Below, in pieces: positions 26,348 to 35,826 of a stretch of 64,000 bases of DNA. Source of the DNA: SAR324 cluster bacterium (lineage in GTDB: Bacteria > SAR324 > XYD2-FULL-50-16 > HCM1); NCBI GenBank assembly GCA_002995645.1, contig PUHO01000001.1:1-64000 (forward strand). Direction: 5' to 3'. Numbering within the stretch: position 1 is the stretch's first letter; every line of letters begins with the position of its first letter. The position numbers were made by a program, and so were the translations under genes. The notes under the pieces were generated by a model that worked only from the letters and a program-made list of their open reading frames with translations, did not search any database and was not told where the DNA came from.

Positions 26348-28642
26348 ATGTTTTCTTTCTTAACTAAACAAAAATATACTGTTCTGTTCTTACTGTTCTT
26401 TCTTACAATAGGATTCAACTCCCAAGCAAAGACTAGATCAGTGCAGCAAGAGTATAGTCGTATTGCCGTTAAATACCACGCTTTATTTCGCCCTGGGAAA
26501 TTTCGTAAATACGAATCAAATTGGTTAACAACAATCCAAGCTTTTGAAAGTATTTATAAAACGGCGCCTCATAGTAAAGAAGCGCCGTTAGCTTTGTTTA
26601 ATATAGCTAATTTATATAAATCGCTTTACGTTTGGAATCACGATTCCCAATACTTAGACCATAGTATTGAAAGCTACACAAAATTTGTTGCCCTTTATAG
26701 TGAACACAAACTAGCAGACGATGCTTTATACCGCCTTGCTAATCTTTATTTAAATTATAAGAAATCACCGCACCTTGCCTATGAAGCGTTTATACAGCTA
26801 CAAACTTTCTATCCTCAAAGTGAGTTTAGAAATAAAGTGAAAGCAAATGTGGCAAGTCTACACAAAAAATATCCTTCTTTATCAACAAAATCAGCACAGA
26901 CGCCAAGTGTATTATATAAAAAAGGGGCTAAATCATTTCATCTGCTTTTACAAAATCAGCAATTCGCATCAGCAACGGAAAATTGGCTTACTACTGTTAA
27001 ATTATTTCTAGATATAGCTAAAACCTATCCAAAACACACAAAAGCACCAGACGCTTTATTCAGCGCCGCCACTTTATATACAAAATTATATAAACGTACG
27101 AACCAAGCAAAATACATTATAAGCGCTAGAGAAACATATAACAAACTACTACTACACTACCCGTTACATACCTTAGCAGACGATGCACTATATTATATTG
27201 CAAAAAACTATGATTTTTATGAACATAATCCTAAGCAAGCTTATTTAAATTATACAAAATTACTACAACAATACCCAACAACAAGCTATGCGCATACTGT
27301 TAAAAGTAGGCTACACGCCTTCCCATATGTAAAAGATAAAGATATTGAACAAGCAAACGCTAGCCTATTAGCTGTTGAAGATTTGCTTAAACCGCATTTT
27401 GGCGGGCTGTCTTTACGACAAAGCGAAAAAGCAAAAACAACGCCTATTAAAAACATAAGTTATTGGGCAACCGACGATTGGTCTCGCATTGTGATTGAAG
27501 CGCAACATAAAGTACATTATAAATACCAATTACTAGAAAGTATTGTTGCAAATAAAAAACATAAACGATTATTTATCGACCTTTCTCCCGCTTTTTTATT
27601 ACCTAATCACACTCGCAAAATTAAAGGTAAAAACGGCTTGCTTAATCAAACAAGAATCGCCCAGTTTTCCAATAACGTTGTACGAGTTGTTTTAGATTTA
27701 AACCAAGTGCAAGCTATTAAAGTATTTTCTTTAACAGCAACGAATAATTATAAAATTATTATGGATATTGCAGGGAAAAGTACTTTACCAAAATTTGCTA
27801 CTATAGAATCGCCTCATAAAGAACAAAAACAACAAGCTAAAAAAACAAAGCAAAAGCCAAAATCAGTTTTTTCTAAAAGAAATAAAGATAATGCAAAAAC
27901 AGCGATTCATATATCAAAAAATAGTAAAATCCCGTTGGCTAAAATCTTAGGGCTAAAAGTTCGTACTATTATTATTGACCCGGGACATGGTGGCAAAGAT
28001 CCGGGCGCAGTACACTCAAAAGATGACCCAACAGAAAAAGAAATTAACCTTGCAGTTGCACTAGAATTAGAAAAAATCCTTCATAAAAACATGAAGCAAG
28101 TAACTGTAGTTTTAACAAGAAGACGAGATATTTTTATTCCTTTAGAAACAAGAACTGCCATTGCTAACCAAAAACACGGCGATTTATTTATTTCTATTCA
28201 TACAAACGCGTCTACGAGTCACAAGCCTAGAGGCATTGAAACCTATTATCTAAGTTTAACAAACGACCAAAAGGCACTAGCTCAAGCGGCAAGGGAAAAC
28301 GCAAGTAGTTTAAAAAGCGTAGCTGATCTACAAAACGTCCTTGAAGACGTAATGACTAATTCAAAAGTTGCCGAATCTAAGTTGCTAGCTAAGTCTATTC
28401 AAGATAGTATGGGAAACTATGTTATTAAAAGGCACAAAATCAATACCTATAACTTAGGCGTTAAAAAAGCACCGTTTATTGTTTTAATTGGCGCACATAT
28501 GCCAAGTGTATTAACAGAAGTCGGCTTCCTTAGTAACTCCCAAGAAAGAGCGAAGTTAAAAACCCATGCTTACCGCCAACTTATTGCACAAAGTATTTAT
28601 TTAGGTATTAAAAATTACTTACACGCTATGAATATGTCTTAG
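26348..28642 (+). CDS. N-acetylmuramoyl-L-alanine amidase with TPR and AMIN domains
   Basis: 764 aa. A signal peptide is followed by two related ~130-residue TPR-like blocks (about 30-175 and 190-320) sharing WLTT, LADDALY and similar strings, an internal duplication. An AMIN domain (about 365-480) targets the cell wall. A Lys-rich linker leads to the Amidase_3 domain (535-758) with zinc ligands in IIIDPGHGGKDPGA, Glu in TEKEINL and HTNAS, and the catalytic Glu in VLTEVGFLSN. It cleaves septal peptidoglycan during division. This long TPR-AMIN-amidase layout is known from deltaproteobacteria. Confidence 0.92.
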   Translation: MFSFLTKQKYTVLFLLFFLTIGFNSQAKTRSVQQEYSRIAVKYHALFRPGKFRKYESNWLTTIQAFESIYKTAPHSKEAPLALFNIANLYKSLYVWNHDSQYLDHSIESYTKFVALYSEHKLADDALYRLANLYLNYKKSPHLAYEAFIQLQTFYPQSEFRNKVKANVASLHKKYPSLSTKSAQTPSVLYKKGAKSFHLLLQNQQFASATENWLTTVKLFLDIAKTYPKHTKAPDALFSAATLYTKLYKRTNQAKYIISARETYNKLLLHYPLHTLADDALYYIAKNYDFYEHNPKQAYLNYTKLLQQYPTTSYAHTVKSRLHAFPYVKDKDIEQANASLLAVEDLLKPHFGGLSLRQSEKAKTTPIKNISYWATDDWSRIVIEAQHKVHYKYQLLESIVANKKHKRLFIDLSPAFLLPNHTRKIKGKNGLLNQTRIAQFSNNVVRVVLDLNQVQAIKVFSLTATNNYKIIMDIAGKSTLPKFATIESPHKEQKQQAKKTKQKPKSVFSKRNKDNAKTAIHISKNSKIPLAKILGLKVRTIIIDPGHGGKDPGAVHSKDDPTEKEINLAVALELEKILHKNMKQVTVVLTRRRDIFIPLETRTAIANQKHGDLFISIHTNASTSHKPRGIETYYLSLTNDQKALAQAARENASSLKSVADLQNVLEDVMTNSKVAESKLLAKSIQDSMGNYVIKRHKINTYNLGVKKAPFIVLIGAHMPSVLTEVGFLSNSQERAKLKTHAYRQLIAQSIYLGIKNYLHAMNMS

Positions 28643-28644
28643 TT

Positions 28645-29355
28645 ATGATTAAAAATATAATTTACTTACTTTTAGCAATTTGTTTACTTGCTTTAGGAAG
28701 TTGCTCTCATATTGAACTAAATGAAAACGACGTTGTTTCCGGATATACGACAAGTAAAATCAAAGCACAAGTAATAAAAACAAAAACTGATTTTGAATTA
28801 CACGATGCCATTGGCAAGCGTCTATCTGTGTATAGTACGTATCACACAAAAACGCCGTCTCATATTAAACAAGAATTAGACTCGCTTATTTCTTCGCAAA
28901 TTAAGCAATATAAAGTGTTTCCTATTAGTTACGATATAGCAGATACAAAAAAAATCATTACTAACCCCAGTATTGCAAAACAAGCAAAATTATATTTTGC
29001 TACGTTAACTGATTTATCTGTATCAGATAAAAATCTAGCGTTTCCCATTAGTAAACAGCTAAAAGCAAATAGCTTTCTTGTTTTTACTATTGTAGCGTGG
29101 CCATGTGAATCTTGTTTTTCACAATATCAGCTATATGAAAAATTGCAACTTGTGAACGTGCAACATAGTAGCATTGTTTGGACTGCTAGTAGTTCGGTGG
29201 TCTTACAAAAAACACAACTAGGGCAAAGCGAAGCGCTTAGTAAAAAGATGGCGCACAATCTATTAGACGTATTTTATCATACGTTCAAACGTAAATGGCA
29301 TAAAAAAAGATATCATGCTTTGCAAGCTAGAACTATGAAAGCTAAAGCTAGCTAG
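28645..29355 (+). CDS. Putative lipoprotein, unknown family
   Basis: 236 aa. Hydrophobic leader and lipobox LGSC (Cys20). The mature part has mixed alpha/beta character, with a CESC pair in the middle and a basic, His/Lys-rich end. It begins 2 bp after the amidase stop, so the two are co-transcribed and may work together in the envelope. Its last ~15 codons are part of a 308-bp tandem duplication spanning the junction with recJ. Confidence 0.7.
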   Translation: MIKNIIYLLLAICLLALGSCSHIELNENDVVSGYTTSKIKAQVIKTKTDFELHDAIGKRLSVYSTYHTKTPSHIKQELDSLISSQIKQYKVFPISYDIADTKKIITNPSIAKQAKLYFATLTDLSVSDKNLAFPISKQLKANSFLVFTIVAWPCESCFSQYQLYEKLQLVNVQHSSIVWTASSSVVLQKTQLGQSEALSKKMAHNLLDVFYHTFKRKWHKKRYHALQARTMKAKAS

Positions 29356-29614
29356 CCGGGTATATATCTTGTACGTGTATTTCTCGCTTCATTTCTCCTT
29401 GAAAGTAATGGGCTTTCAAAGAAAACGTAACGTCGCAATACGTATGCGGTTGGGAAATATCTTTATGTTTTACTCCGTTCCAATACAACATTTCAACGCC
29501 ACCTTGCAAGTACCATTTCAAATGTTTATCTTGTAAACGCAGCGGCTCAGGAAGAGCTAAAGAACGAATAGCAAAAATAGGTTGTTTATTACCGCTACCA
29601 AACGGCGCTAATTA
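29356..29614 (-). pseudogene. Tandem copy of the recJ 3' end
   Basis: The 308-bp block at about 29307-29614 is repeated at 29615-29922 with only a handful of substitutions. The copy holds the last ~85 codons of recJ on the minus strand without the rest of the gene. The second block also carries a spare lipoprotein tail (29615-29655). The near-identity suggests a recent event. Both functional genes remain intact because each uses the outer copy of its own end. Confidence 0.88.
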
Positions 29615-29655
29615 AAGATATCATGCTTTGCAAGCTAGAACTATGAAAGCTAAAG

Positions 29656-31371
29656 CTAGCTAGCCGGATATATATCTTGTACGTGTATTTCTCGTTTCAT
29701 TTCTCCTTGAAAGTAATGGGCTTTCAAAGAAAACGTAACGTCACAATACGTATGCGGTTGGGAAATATCTTTATGTTTTACTCCGTTCCAATACAACATT
29801 TCAACACCACCTTGCAGGCACCATTTCAAATGTTTATCTTGTAAACGCAGCGGCTCAGGAAGAGCTAAAGAACGAATAGCAAAAATAGGTTGTTTATTCC
29901 CGCTACCAAACGGCGCTAATTTAGGAATAACAGAAAAAAGAGAATCATCAAGCATGCCTAAGTTCACTTCTATTTCTGCTTGCGCTTGTTGCGTTGTTTC
30001 TTGCTGGTTAAAATAGAGGTTACAACTTTCGTAAAACGCTTGCTTCACTTCTGGCAAATTTTCTTTTTTAAACGTGGCGCCGGCTGCTTTTTTATGTCCG
30101 CCAAAACGAAGTAAATACGGCGACAATTGTTCCATTACAGCCATTAAATTGCCTTCTTTTGTCCTTAAAGACGCTTTATAACAATCATATTCACCGTCAG
30201 AAACAACGCAAACCGGTTTATTATGTGTACTACCAATTTTTGATGCAACAATACCAATGACTCCTTCATACGACTTAGAACTCGCATCTTCATAGGAGTG
30301 AGACGCATCTATAAAAATACCTTTTTCTTCTGCGTGTTGTATATTTAACTGTTTAAATAATTTATTTTGCAACTTACGCCGGTCGTTGTTAAGCGTCTTT
30401 AGTTGCTCATATTGTGCCGCAGCTTCTTCATCAGTTGTAGACATAAGAAAACTAAGGCTATACTTTGCTTCTTTCATTCGCCCGGCAGCATTAATTAACG
30501 GCGCTATAATAAAACTAATTACTCTATCGTCTATAGTGCGTAATTTATGTTTATCACGTAACACACGTAAATAAGAATAATAACAAGCTGACTCCGGCGC
30601 TACTTGCATGGTCTGCATTTGTTCTAATCCAATTTTACACAAAATATGATTCAAGCCAATAAGCGGCATGCGATCGGCAAAAGTACCAAGTGTTACCAGA
30701 TCAAGGTAAGCTTTTAAGTTAGGCAACGGTTGATTATCCCATTCTTTGTCTTCACGTAATGACGTACGTAAAGCAATAACAAGCAAAAGAGCAACGGCAG
30801 CGCCACAAATACGCTGTTCCGGATACGTACAATCTTCTTGACAGGGATTAATAATTAACGTTGCCGGGCAATTTGATTCTACAATTTGATGATGATCTGT
30901 AACAACAACGTCTATGCCGGCATTTTTTAATAAAGCAATTTCTTTTTTTGCCGTAATACCGTTATCTACGGTAATAATCAAATCCGGCTTACTTTCTAAA
31001 AGATCGTTTACTGTTTTTTCAGTAATACCATAGCCATGAGTAAAACGGTTGGGAATAAAAGCCTCAACAGGCACATTAATATGCGCAAAAAAACGAAGTA
31101 AAAGCGCAGTCGCCGTTACGCCGTCAACATCATAATCACCAACGATCATGATTTTTTTCTTATTAAAAATCGCTTTTTTAATTAAACTAACGCTCGCCTC
31201 CATATCTTTCATTAAAAAAGGATCGGGAATATCCCGTAAAGAACTATCTAGGAATCTAGATTCTTCTTGTATACTTCTATTTGAAAGCAAGGTTTTACAA
31301 ATACTTTGCGTTGTATTTGTGTCTTCCACGTACCAACTATCTAACGGATATTGAATATAAAGATGACTCAT
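29656..31371 (-). CDS. recJ: Single-stranded-DNA exonuclease RecJ
   Basis: 571 aa. The DHH phosphoesterase motifs run in order: VGDYDVDGVTAT, TVDNGITA, VVTDHHQ, then a later ICGAAVALL region. The DHHA1 motif GGHKKAAGATF follows, then the C-terminal OB-type domain. It degrades ssDNA 5' to 3' in recombination and mismatch repair, relevant next to a genome full of repeats. Its ATG overlaps the stop of the upstream gene by one base, so the pair is translationally coupled. Confidence 0.95.
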   Translation of the reverse strand: MSHLYIQYPLDSWYVEDTNTTQSICKTLLSNRSIQEESRFLDSSLRDIPDPFLMKDMEASVSLIKKAIFNKKKIMIVGDYDVDGVTATALLLRFFAHINVPVEAFIPNRFTHGYGITEKTVNDLLESKPDLIITVDNGITAKKEIALLKNAGIDVVVTDHHQIVESNCPATLIINPCQEDCTYPEQRICGAAVALLLVIALRTSLREDKEWDNQPLPNLKAYLDLVTLGTFADRMPLIGLNHILCKIGLEQMQTMQVAPESACYYSYLRVLRDKHKLRTIDDRVISFIIAPLINAAGRMKEAKYSLSFLMSTTDEEAAAQYEQLKTLNNDRRKLQNKLFKQLNIQHAEEKGIFIDASHSYEDASSKSYEGVIGIVASKIGSTHNKPVCVVSDGEYDCYKASLRTKEGNLMAVMEQLSPYLLRFGGHKKAAGATFKKENLPEVKQAFYESCNLYFNQQETTQQAQAEIEVNLGMLDDSLFSVIPKLAPFGSGNKQPIFAIRSLALPEPLRLQDKHLKWCLQGGVEMLYWNGVKHKDISQPHTYCDVTFSLKAHYFQGEMKREIHVQDIYPAS

Positions 31372-33722
31372 TATCTATCTTCAGGAACGATTTTTAAATA
31401 TTGTCTTTGAGCGTGATAGCTATCAATTAATTGTAAAAAGAAAATTACTTTTGTGCGAAGTCTTTCTTGCGTAACAGATAAAGTTGCTTCTTGGTCTAGT
31501 TTTTCTTTAATAAGTAAAAAATACTTTCTTGCTTTTGCTTTTTTATCTAAATAAAACTCGGCAGTTGCTTTTTCAAATTGCCAGTCTAACGTATCTTCTT
31601 TATTCTCTTCTAAAATCGCAAGGACTTCGTCCCATTTGCGTAAACCTTGGTATAACTTCAGTAAAATAGTTCTGACTTCCTTACGTTCTTGTTTAGATAA
31701 TTCTTCTTTTTGCAGTTGCGTAGCTAAAGCAATAAATTTATCCGGATTATACGACTTTTGTTGAAAAAACGGAAAGTTTAATAAAGTAATCGAATAATTT
31801 TGAAACATTTTTACAGGCGAATGATTAGACAAGAATAATTCTGTTCTTGCTATATTCTCTATTTCCTTCGCACTTTCATAATCTAAATCAAATTCAATAG
31901 GCGTAGCGCAATGAAGGCATTTGAATTTTTTATCTGTCCAAATATCATCTTTTGTAAGCGTATCACTTTGTAAAAGAGCTCTTTCATTAACGTAAATTGA
32001 TTCTACTGTAAGCAAAGAAAAAAGCTGACATTCATTACAATATAACTTTACGTTATAATCATATTTAACAAGAGCTTGATAGGGTAAATTAGTATTCTCT
32101 TGCTCTTCTTTAATAGTAATTTCTAAAGGAAAATCGTATAAAGTAGCTAAAAACCGTATTAACACGCTAATTTCTGTAAACGAAGCTTGGTATAGTTGGC
32201 ATAGCTTTTTAAAATAACAAGGATCTGGCAAAGATTGAATACAAGAATATAAAGAATTAAAATGAAAACGAACTAAATAATCAAAATTATTATAAATAAA
32301 AGGAATAATTTCACGTGAATTATAATCTATAAAAATAGAAATAGCATAATTAATTGCTTTATGATTTCCTTTTTCCACGTAATATTGAAAGTTTGCTTTA
32401 AAATAAGTAAATACAATCTCAAATAAATAAGGCGAGCAAGGTTGCGACAAAAGGGACGGCCAATTAATATCCTTTCCTAACCATTCGCCGCTATATAATT
32501 TCCAAAGGATTTGCATTTCCGATATGTTTTCTATATCGTTATACAATCGTTCTACCGTTTTAATTTTCAAATTCCCGGTTGTAAGCAAAGGCGCTTGCGG
32601 AAAGAAAGCTTCTAGAATCCGTTGTTGTTGGGATTGCAGAATAAAAGGGCTATAAAACAGTTGTGAAATAAAAGAAGCGTATTCCGAGGGATCTTGCAAA
32701 TAAAAAGTAAGTTTATCGTCAACAAGAACGTATTGTATTAACGTTAAAATGAAGATCATTTCAACTGTTCGCACTTTAGTTGGCATTTGCTCTTTCCAAT
32801 AAGAAGCATTGCCAATAGTAGAAATTACAATATTAAAATAAGGGATATCTTTATGCGTTGAATTAGCAGAAACCTGTTCCCAATATTCTTTTAAGATTTG
32901 TATAATAGGATAGGTCGCTATTTCATAATCATTTCTATAACTATCTAAATCAAAATAACTAGAAAACCGATATATAATTTCTTCTGTTTCCGGCGGCATA
33001 GTAATGCCGGCAGTTTTGAAAATTTCAGTTAATACATTAACAACAGAATGCGAAGTATTAAGCGCGTTTTCAATCCATTGAAAAAAAGAAGACATTTTCC
33101 AATAGTGAATTTGCGAATCAACTAAGAAACGACTTCTATCGTTTTGCATTACAGTTTGATACTTTTCTAATAACAAAGAGAAGTTATCTAGATCATCTTG
33201 CGCAGCATAAAACAAATGTTCGTATAATATACTATTATAAATTGCATTTTTTTTCTTATGATTAATAATATCTAGGAAATAAGCAAAATAAAATTGAGGA
33301 TTATACTCAAGAAGAATTTTCACAATATTGCTTAAAGTGGACGAGTCCACAGTATCAACGTTAACCAAGAAATCAATCCAATTTTTTAATTTTTGAACAA
33401 TCAAAACATTTTCTTGAAACCGGCAAAGAACAAGCGCGGCTTGCACTTTCATAAAGTCAATAGACATATCAAAGATGCGATTAATTAAAGGCATCAAAGA
33501 CGAAGGGAGTTCTTCTTGCTTAGCAAGAAAAGAAAGAGAAACTTCTTGGATTACTTCATCGCGAGAAAGCAATAAATCTTCAATATATGTATTCCAAAGG
33601 TTGGGGTATTGAGAAACAAGCTGGAAAGCTTGCCATCTTTGTAAAACACCGTCTTGCGTACGTTTTTTTCTCAATAAATTCAGGTCATACTTTTGCATAG
33701 AGAATGGCGTTGTCGTTAGCAT
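31371..33722 (-). CDS. Large helical-repeat protein with zinc ribbon, unknown
   Basis: 783 aa, not recognised. There is no signal peptide or membrane segment. Residues 1-560 are helical, with HEAT-like features near the N-terminus (VIQEVSLSFLAKQEE). A CNEC...CLHC zinc-ribbon-type insert lies at about 575-630. The last ~110 residues contain TPR-like helices (LLKLYQGLRKWDEVLAILEENKEDTLDW). A cytoplasmic scaffold is likely. It is coupled to recJ by a TAATG overlap. Its upstream region contains the octamer microsatellite. Confidence 0.7.
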   Translation of the reverse strand: MLTTTPFSMQKYDLNLLRKKRTQDGVLQRWQAFQLVSQYPNLWNTYIEDLLLSRDEVIQEVSLSFLAKQEELPSSLMPLINRIFDMSIDFMKVQAALVLCRFQENVLIVQKLKNWIDFLVNVDTVDSSTLSNIVKILLEYNPQFYFAYFLDIINHKKKNAIYNSILYEHLFYAAQDDLDNFSLLLEKYQTVMQNDRSRFLVDSQIHYWKMSSFFQWIENALNTSHSVVNVLTEIFKTAGITMPPETEEIIYRFSSYFDLDSYRNDYEIATYPIIQILKEYWEQVSANSTHKDIPYFNIVISTIGNASYWKEQMPTKVRTVEMIFILTLIQYVLVDDKLTFYLQDPSEYASFISQLFYSPFILQSQQQRILEAFFPQAPLLTTGNLKIKTVERLYNDIENISEMQILWKLYSGEWLGKDINWPSLLSQPCSPYLFEIVFTYFKANFQYYVEKGNHKAINYAISIFIDYNSREIIPFIYNNFDYLVRFHFNSLYSCIQSLPDPCYFKKLCQLYQASFTEISVLIRFLATLYDFPLEITIKEEQENTNLPYQALVKYDYNVKLYCNECQLFSLLTVESIYVNERALLQSDTLTKDDIWTDKKFKCLHCATPIEFDLDYESAKEIENIARTELFLSNHSPVKMFQNYSITLLNFPFFQQKSYNPDKFIALATQLQKEELSKQERKEVRTILLKLYQGLRKWDEVLAILEENKEDTLDWQFEKATAEFYLDKKAKARKYFLLIKEKLDQEATLSVTQERLRTKVIFFLQLIDSYHAQRQYLKIVPEDR

Positions 33723-33742
33723 AAGAAGAGAAAAAATTTATT

Positions 33743-33814
33743 GCATTATTGCATTATTGCATTATTGCATTATTGCATTATTGCATTATTGCATTATTGC
33801 ATTATTGCATTATA
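33743..33814. repeat. Octamer microsatellite (GCATTATT)
   Basis: Eight perfect tandem GCATTATT units (33743-33806) are followed by one with a final A (33807-33814). The array lies about 20 bp upstream of the minus-strand 783-aa gene and about 200 bp upstream of purD. Unit number is likely to vary by slippage. Because 8 is not a multiple of 3 and the array is outside the reading frames, an effect would be on promoter spacing rather than coding. Confidence 0.95.
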
Positions 33815-34017
33815 CGTTGTCTATCATATTTATTCAACTAAATTTTATATATTTAAGAGATTTTTTTGCCTACTTATAAAATTCAAAATAAAATAAGCTC
33901 TGTCACAATTAAAATCTTGTTCAAATACCTAATTTATTTCTTGACCTTAATATCTATTTATTGTTATTTTCGTTATGTAAAATAAGATATTTAACGAGAT
34001 CAGTCATTACTCTTCTT
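33815..34017. promoter_or_regulatory. Upstream region of purD-purE
   Basis: AT-rich with no gene. A TTGACC hexamer at 33951-33956 could be a -35, but no good -10 stands at 17 bp (TAAAAT at 33978-33983 is 21 bp away). No purine riboswitch-like stem set was recognised. Confidence 0.3.
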
Positions 34018-35808
34018 ATGAAAAACATACTAATAATTGGCTCCGGTGCAAGAGAACATGCACTAGCCTGGAAACTACGACAAAGTAAAGAAATCAATAA
34101 CTTATATGTAAGTCCGGGCGGTAGCGCCTTTGATGGACTTGCCGAATCATGGTATATTTCAGACCTGCCAAAACTGGCGGCTAAAGCCGGCGCGTCTGAG
34201 CTAGACTATATTCTAGTTGGGCAAGAAGACTACCTAGTTCAAGGTATAAGCGAAGCTTTCACTGCATACACAACAACCGTCATTGGTCCCAATCGCATTG
34301 CGGCACAATTGGAAGGAAGCAAAATATTTGCAAAAGAGTTTATGCAAAAACATAAGGTCCCCACTGCAGCTTTTCAAAAATTTGACTCGTCACAAGTCGC
34401 GTTTGACTATATTGACAAAGCACCGTATAACCTTGTAGTTAAAGCAGACGGACTAGCCGCCGGGAAAGGCGTATTTGTATGTAGTACAAAAGAAGAAGCT
34501 AAGCAGTCTGTAACACAAATATTGCAAAATCGCATTTTTGGCGATGCCGGTAAAAACCTAGTTATTGAAGAACAACTTACAGGGGAAGAGCTTTCTTTTT
34601 TCATTTTCACAGACGGCATTAGCTATAAAGCCATGCCAAGCGTGCAAGATTATAAAAGACAAAAAGACCAAGATCAAGGACCTAATACTGGCGGAATGGG
34701 TTGTTTTACGCCGGCAGCGGCAATGACAAGCGATCTTTACAAAGAAATATGTAAAACTATTGTAGAGCCAACGCTAGCAGGTTTGCAAAAAGAAGAAATA
34801 CTATACCAAGGTATTTTATATATTGGTATTATGGTGCAAAACGGCAAGCCGTACGTTATTGAATATAACATACGATTCGGCGATCCTGAATGCCAATTAT
34901 TAATGATGCTACTAGAAACGGATCTAGTTACTATTTGCGAAGCGATTGCAAAACAAAAACTAAACGATCTTGTTATTTCTTGGAAAGAAAAACCCGGGGC
35001 ACTTGTTGTTCTTGCTAGTGAAAACTATCCTAGCTCTTATCCAACAAATATACCGATTACCGGGCTAGAGAAGATTCACGAAACAGATAATAAAAGAGTA
35101 TTCTTTGCCGGCGTAAAAAAAGAAAACAATATATTTCACACAAACGGCGGACGCGTATTAAGTGTTTGCGCCACAGAAGACACGCTTAAGAAGGCTATTA
35201 ATTCTTGTTATGAAGCGGTTTCTCATATTCATTGGAAAGGTATGCAATACAGAACGGACATTGGATTAAAAGGATTAATTAAGAACAATCCTAATCCTTC
35301 TTGTATGAATCTTATTGACAAACCCCCTTGTATAGGTATTATCATGGGATCAGCTTCTGATGCTCCTATTGCAAAAAAAGCGATTACCATATGTAAAGAA
35401 TTTGGCGTTGATTATGAAGTTATTGTTGCGTCAGCACACAGAACCCCGGACGTAGTAAAAACGTTTATTACAATAATGGAAGAAAGAGGCGTCGGCGCTT
35501 TTATTGCCCTTGCCGGACTTGCCGCGCATTTACCGGGCGTTGTTGCTTCGCATACAGTTAAACCGGTTATTGGCGTGCCTATTGCTTCGGCTCCCTTGCA
35601 AGGACAAGACGCTTTACTTGCGATTGTGCAAATGCCGCCGGGAATTCCTGTTGCCACAGTTGGCATTAATCGTGCTGAAAATGCGGCGCTTTTAGCAATG
35701 CAAATTTTAGCAACACAACACAAATCTTTAGAAGAAAAACACAAAGCTTACAGAAAACAAATGGCAGAAAAAGTATTGGCAACCCAGCCTGATTGGGATT
35801 CATTATAA
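34018..35808 (+). CDS. purD: PurD-PurE fusion: GAR synthetase and N5-CAIR mutase
   Basis: 596 aa from ATG 34018 (an upstream frame from TTG 33961 would add 19 unrelated residues). Residues 1-~425 are phosphoribosylamine-glycine ligase: LIIGSGAREHALAWKL, then ATP-grasp motifs including VKADGLAAGKGV and EYNIRFGDPECQ. Residues about 437-580 are class I PurE with IIMGSASD, VASAHRTP and GLAAHLPGVVASHT. The fusion joins steps 2 and 6b of purine synthesis. The two genes are separate neighbours in many relatives, so a stop-codon loss is a simple origin. purN follows 18 bp later. No purK is in the window. Confidence 0.93.
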   Translation: MKNILIIGSGAREHALAWKLRQSKEINNLYVSPGGSAFDGLAESWYISDLPKLAAKAGASELDYILVGQEDYLVQGISEAFTAYTTTVIGPNRIAAQLEGSKIFAKEFMQKHKVPTAAFQKFDSSQVAFDYIDKAPYNLVVKADGLAAGKGVFVCSTKEEAKQSVTQILQNRIFGDAGKNLVIEEQLTGEELSFFIFTDGISYKAMPSVQDYKRQKDQDQGPNTGGMGCFTPAAAMTSDLYKEICKTIVEPTLAGLQKEEILYQGILYIGIMVQNGKPYVIEYNIRFGDPECQLLMMLLETDLVTICEAIAKQKLNDLVISWKEKPGALVVLASENYPSSYPTNIPITGLEKIHETDNKRVFFAGVKKENNIFHTNGGRVLSVCATEDTLKKAINSCYEAVSHIHWKGMQYRTDIGLKGLIKNNPNPSCMNLIDKPPCIGIIMGSASDAPIAKKAITICKEFGVDYEVIVASAHRTPDVVKTFITIMEERGVGAFIALAGLAAHLPGVVASHTVKPVIGVPIASAPLQGQDALLAIVQMPPGIPVATVGINRAENAALLAMQILATQHKSLEEKHKAYRKQMAEKVLATQPDWDSL

Positions 35809-35826
35809 CACGCGCAATTTAATGTT

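Noticed and set aside
33743..33814. Octamer array as replication iterons
   Set aside because: The unit is AT-rich and contiguous with no spacing, no DnaA-box-like sequence or replication initiator gene is near, and simple slippage explains it better.
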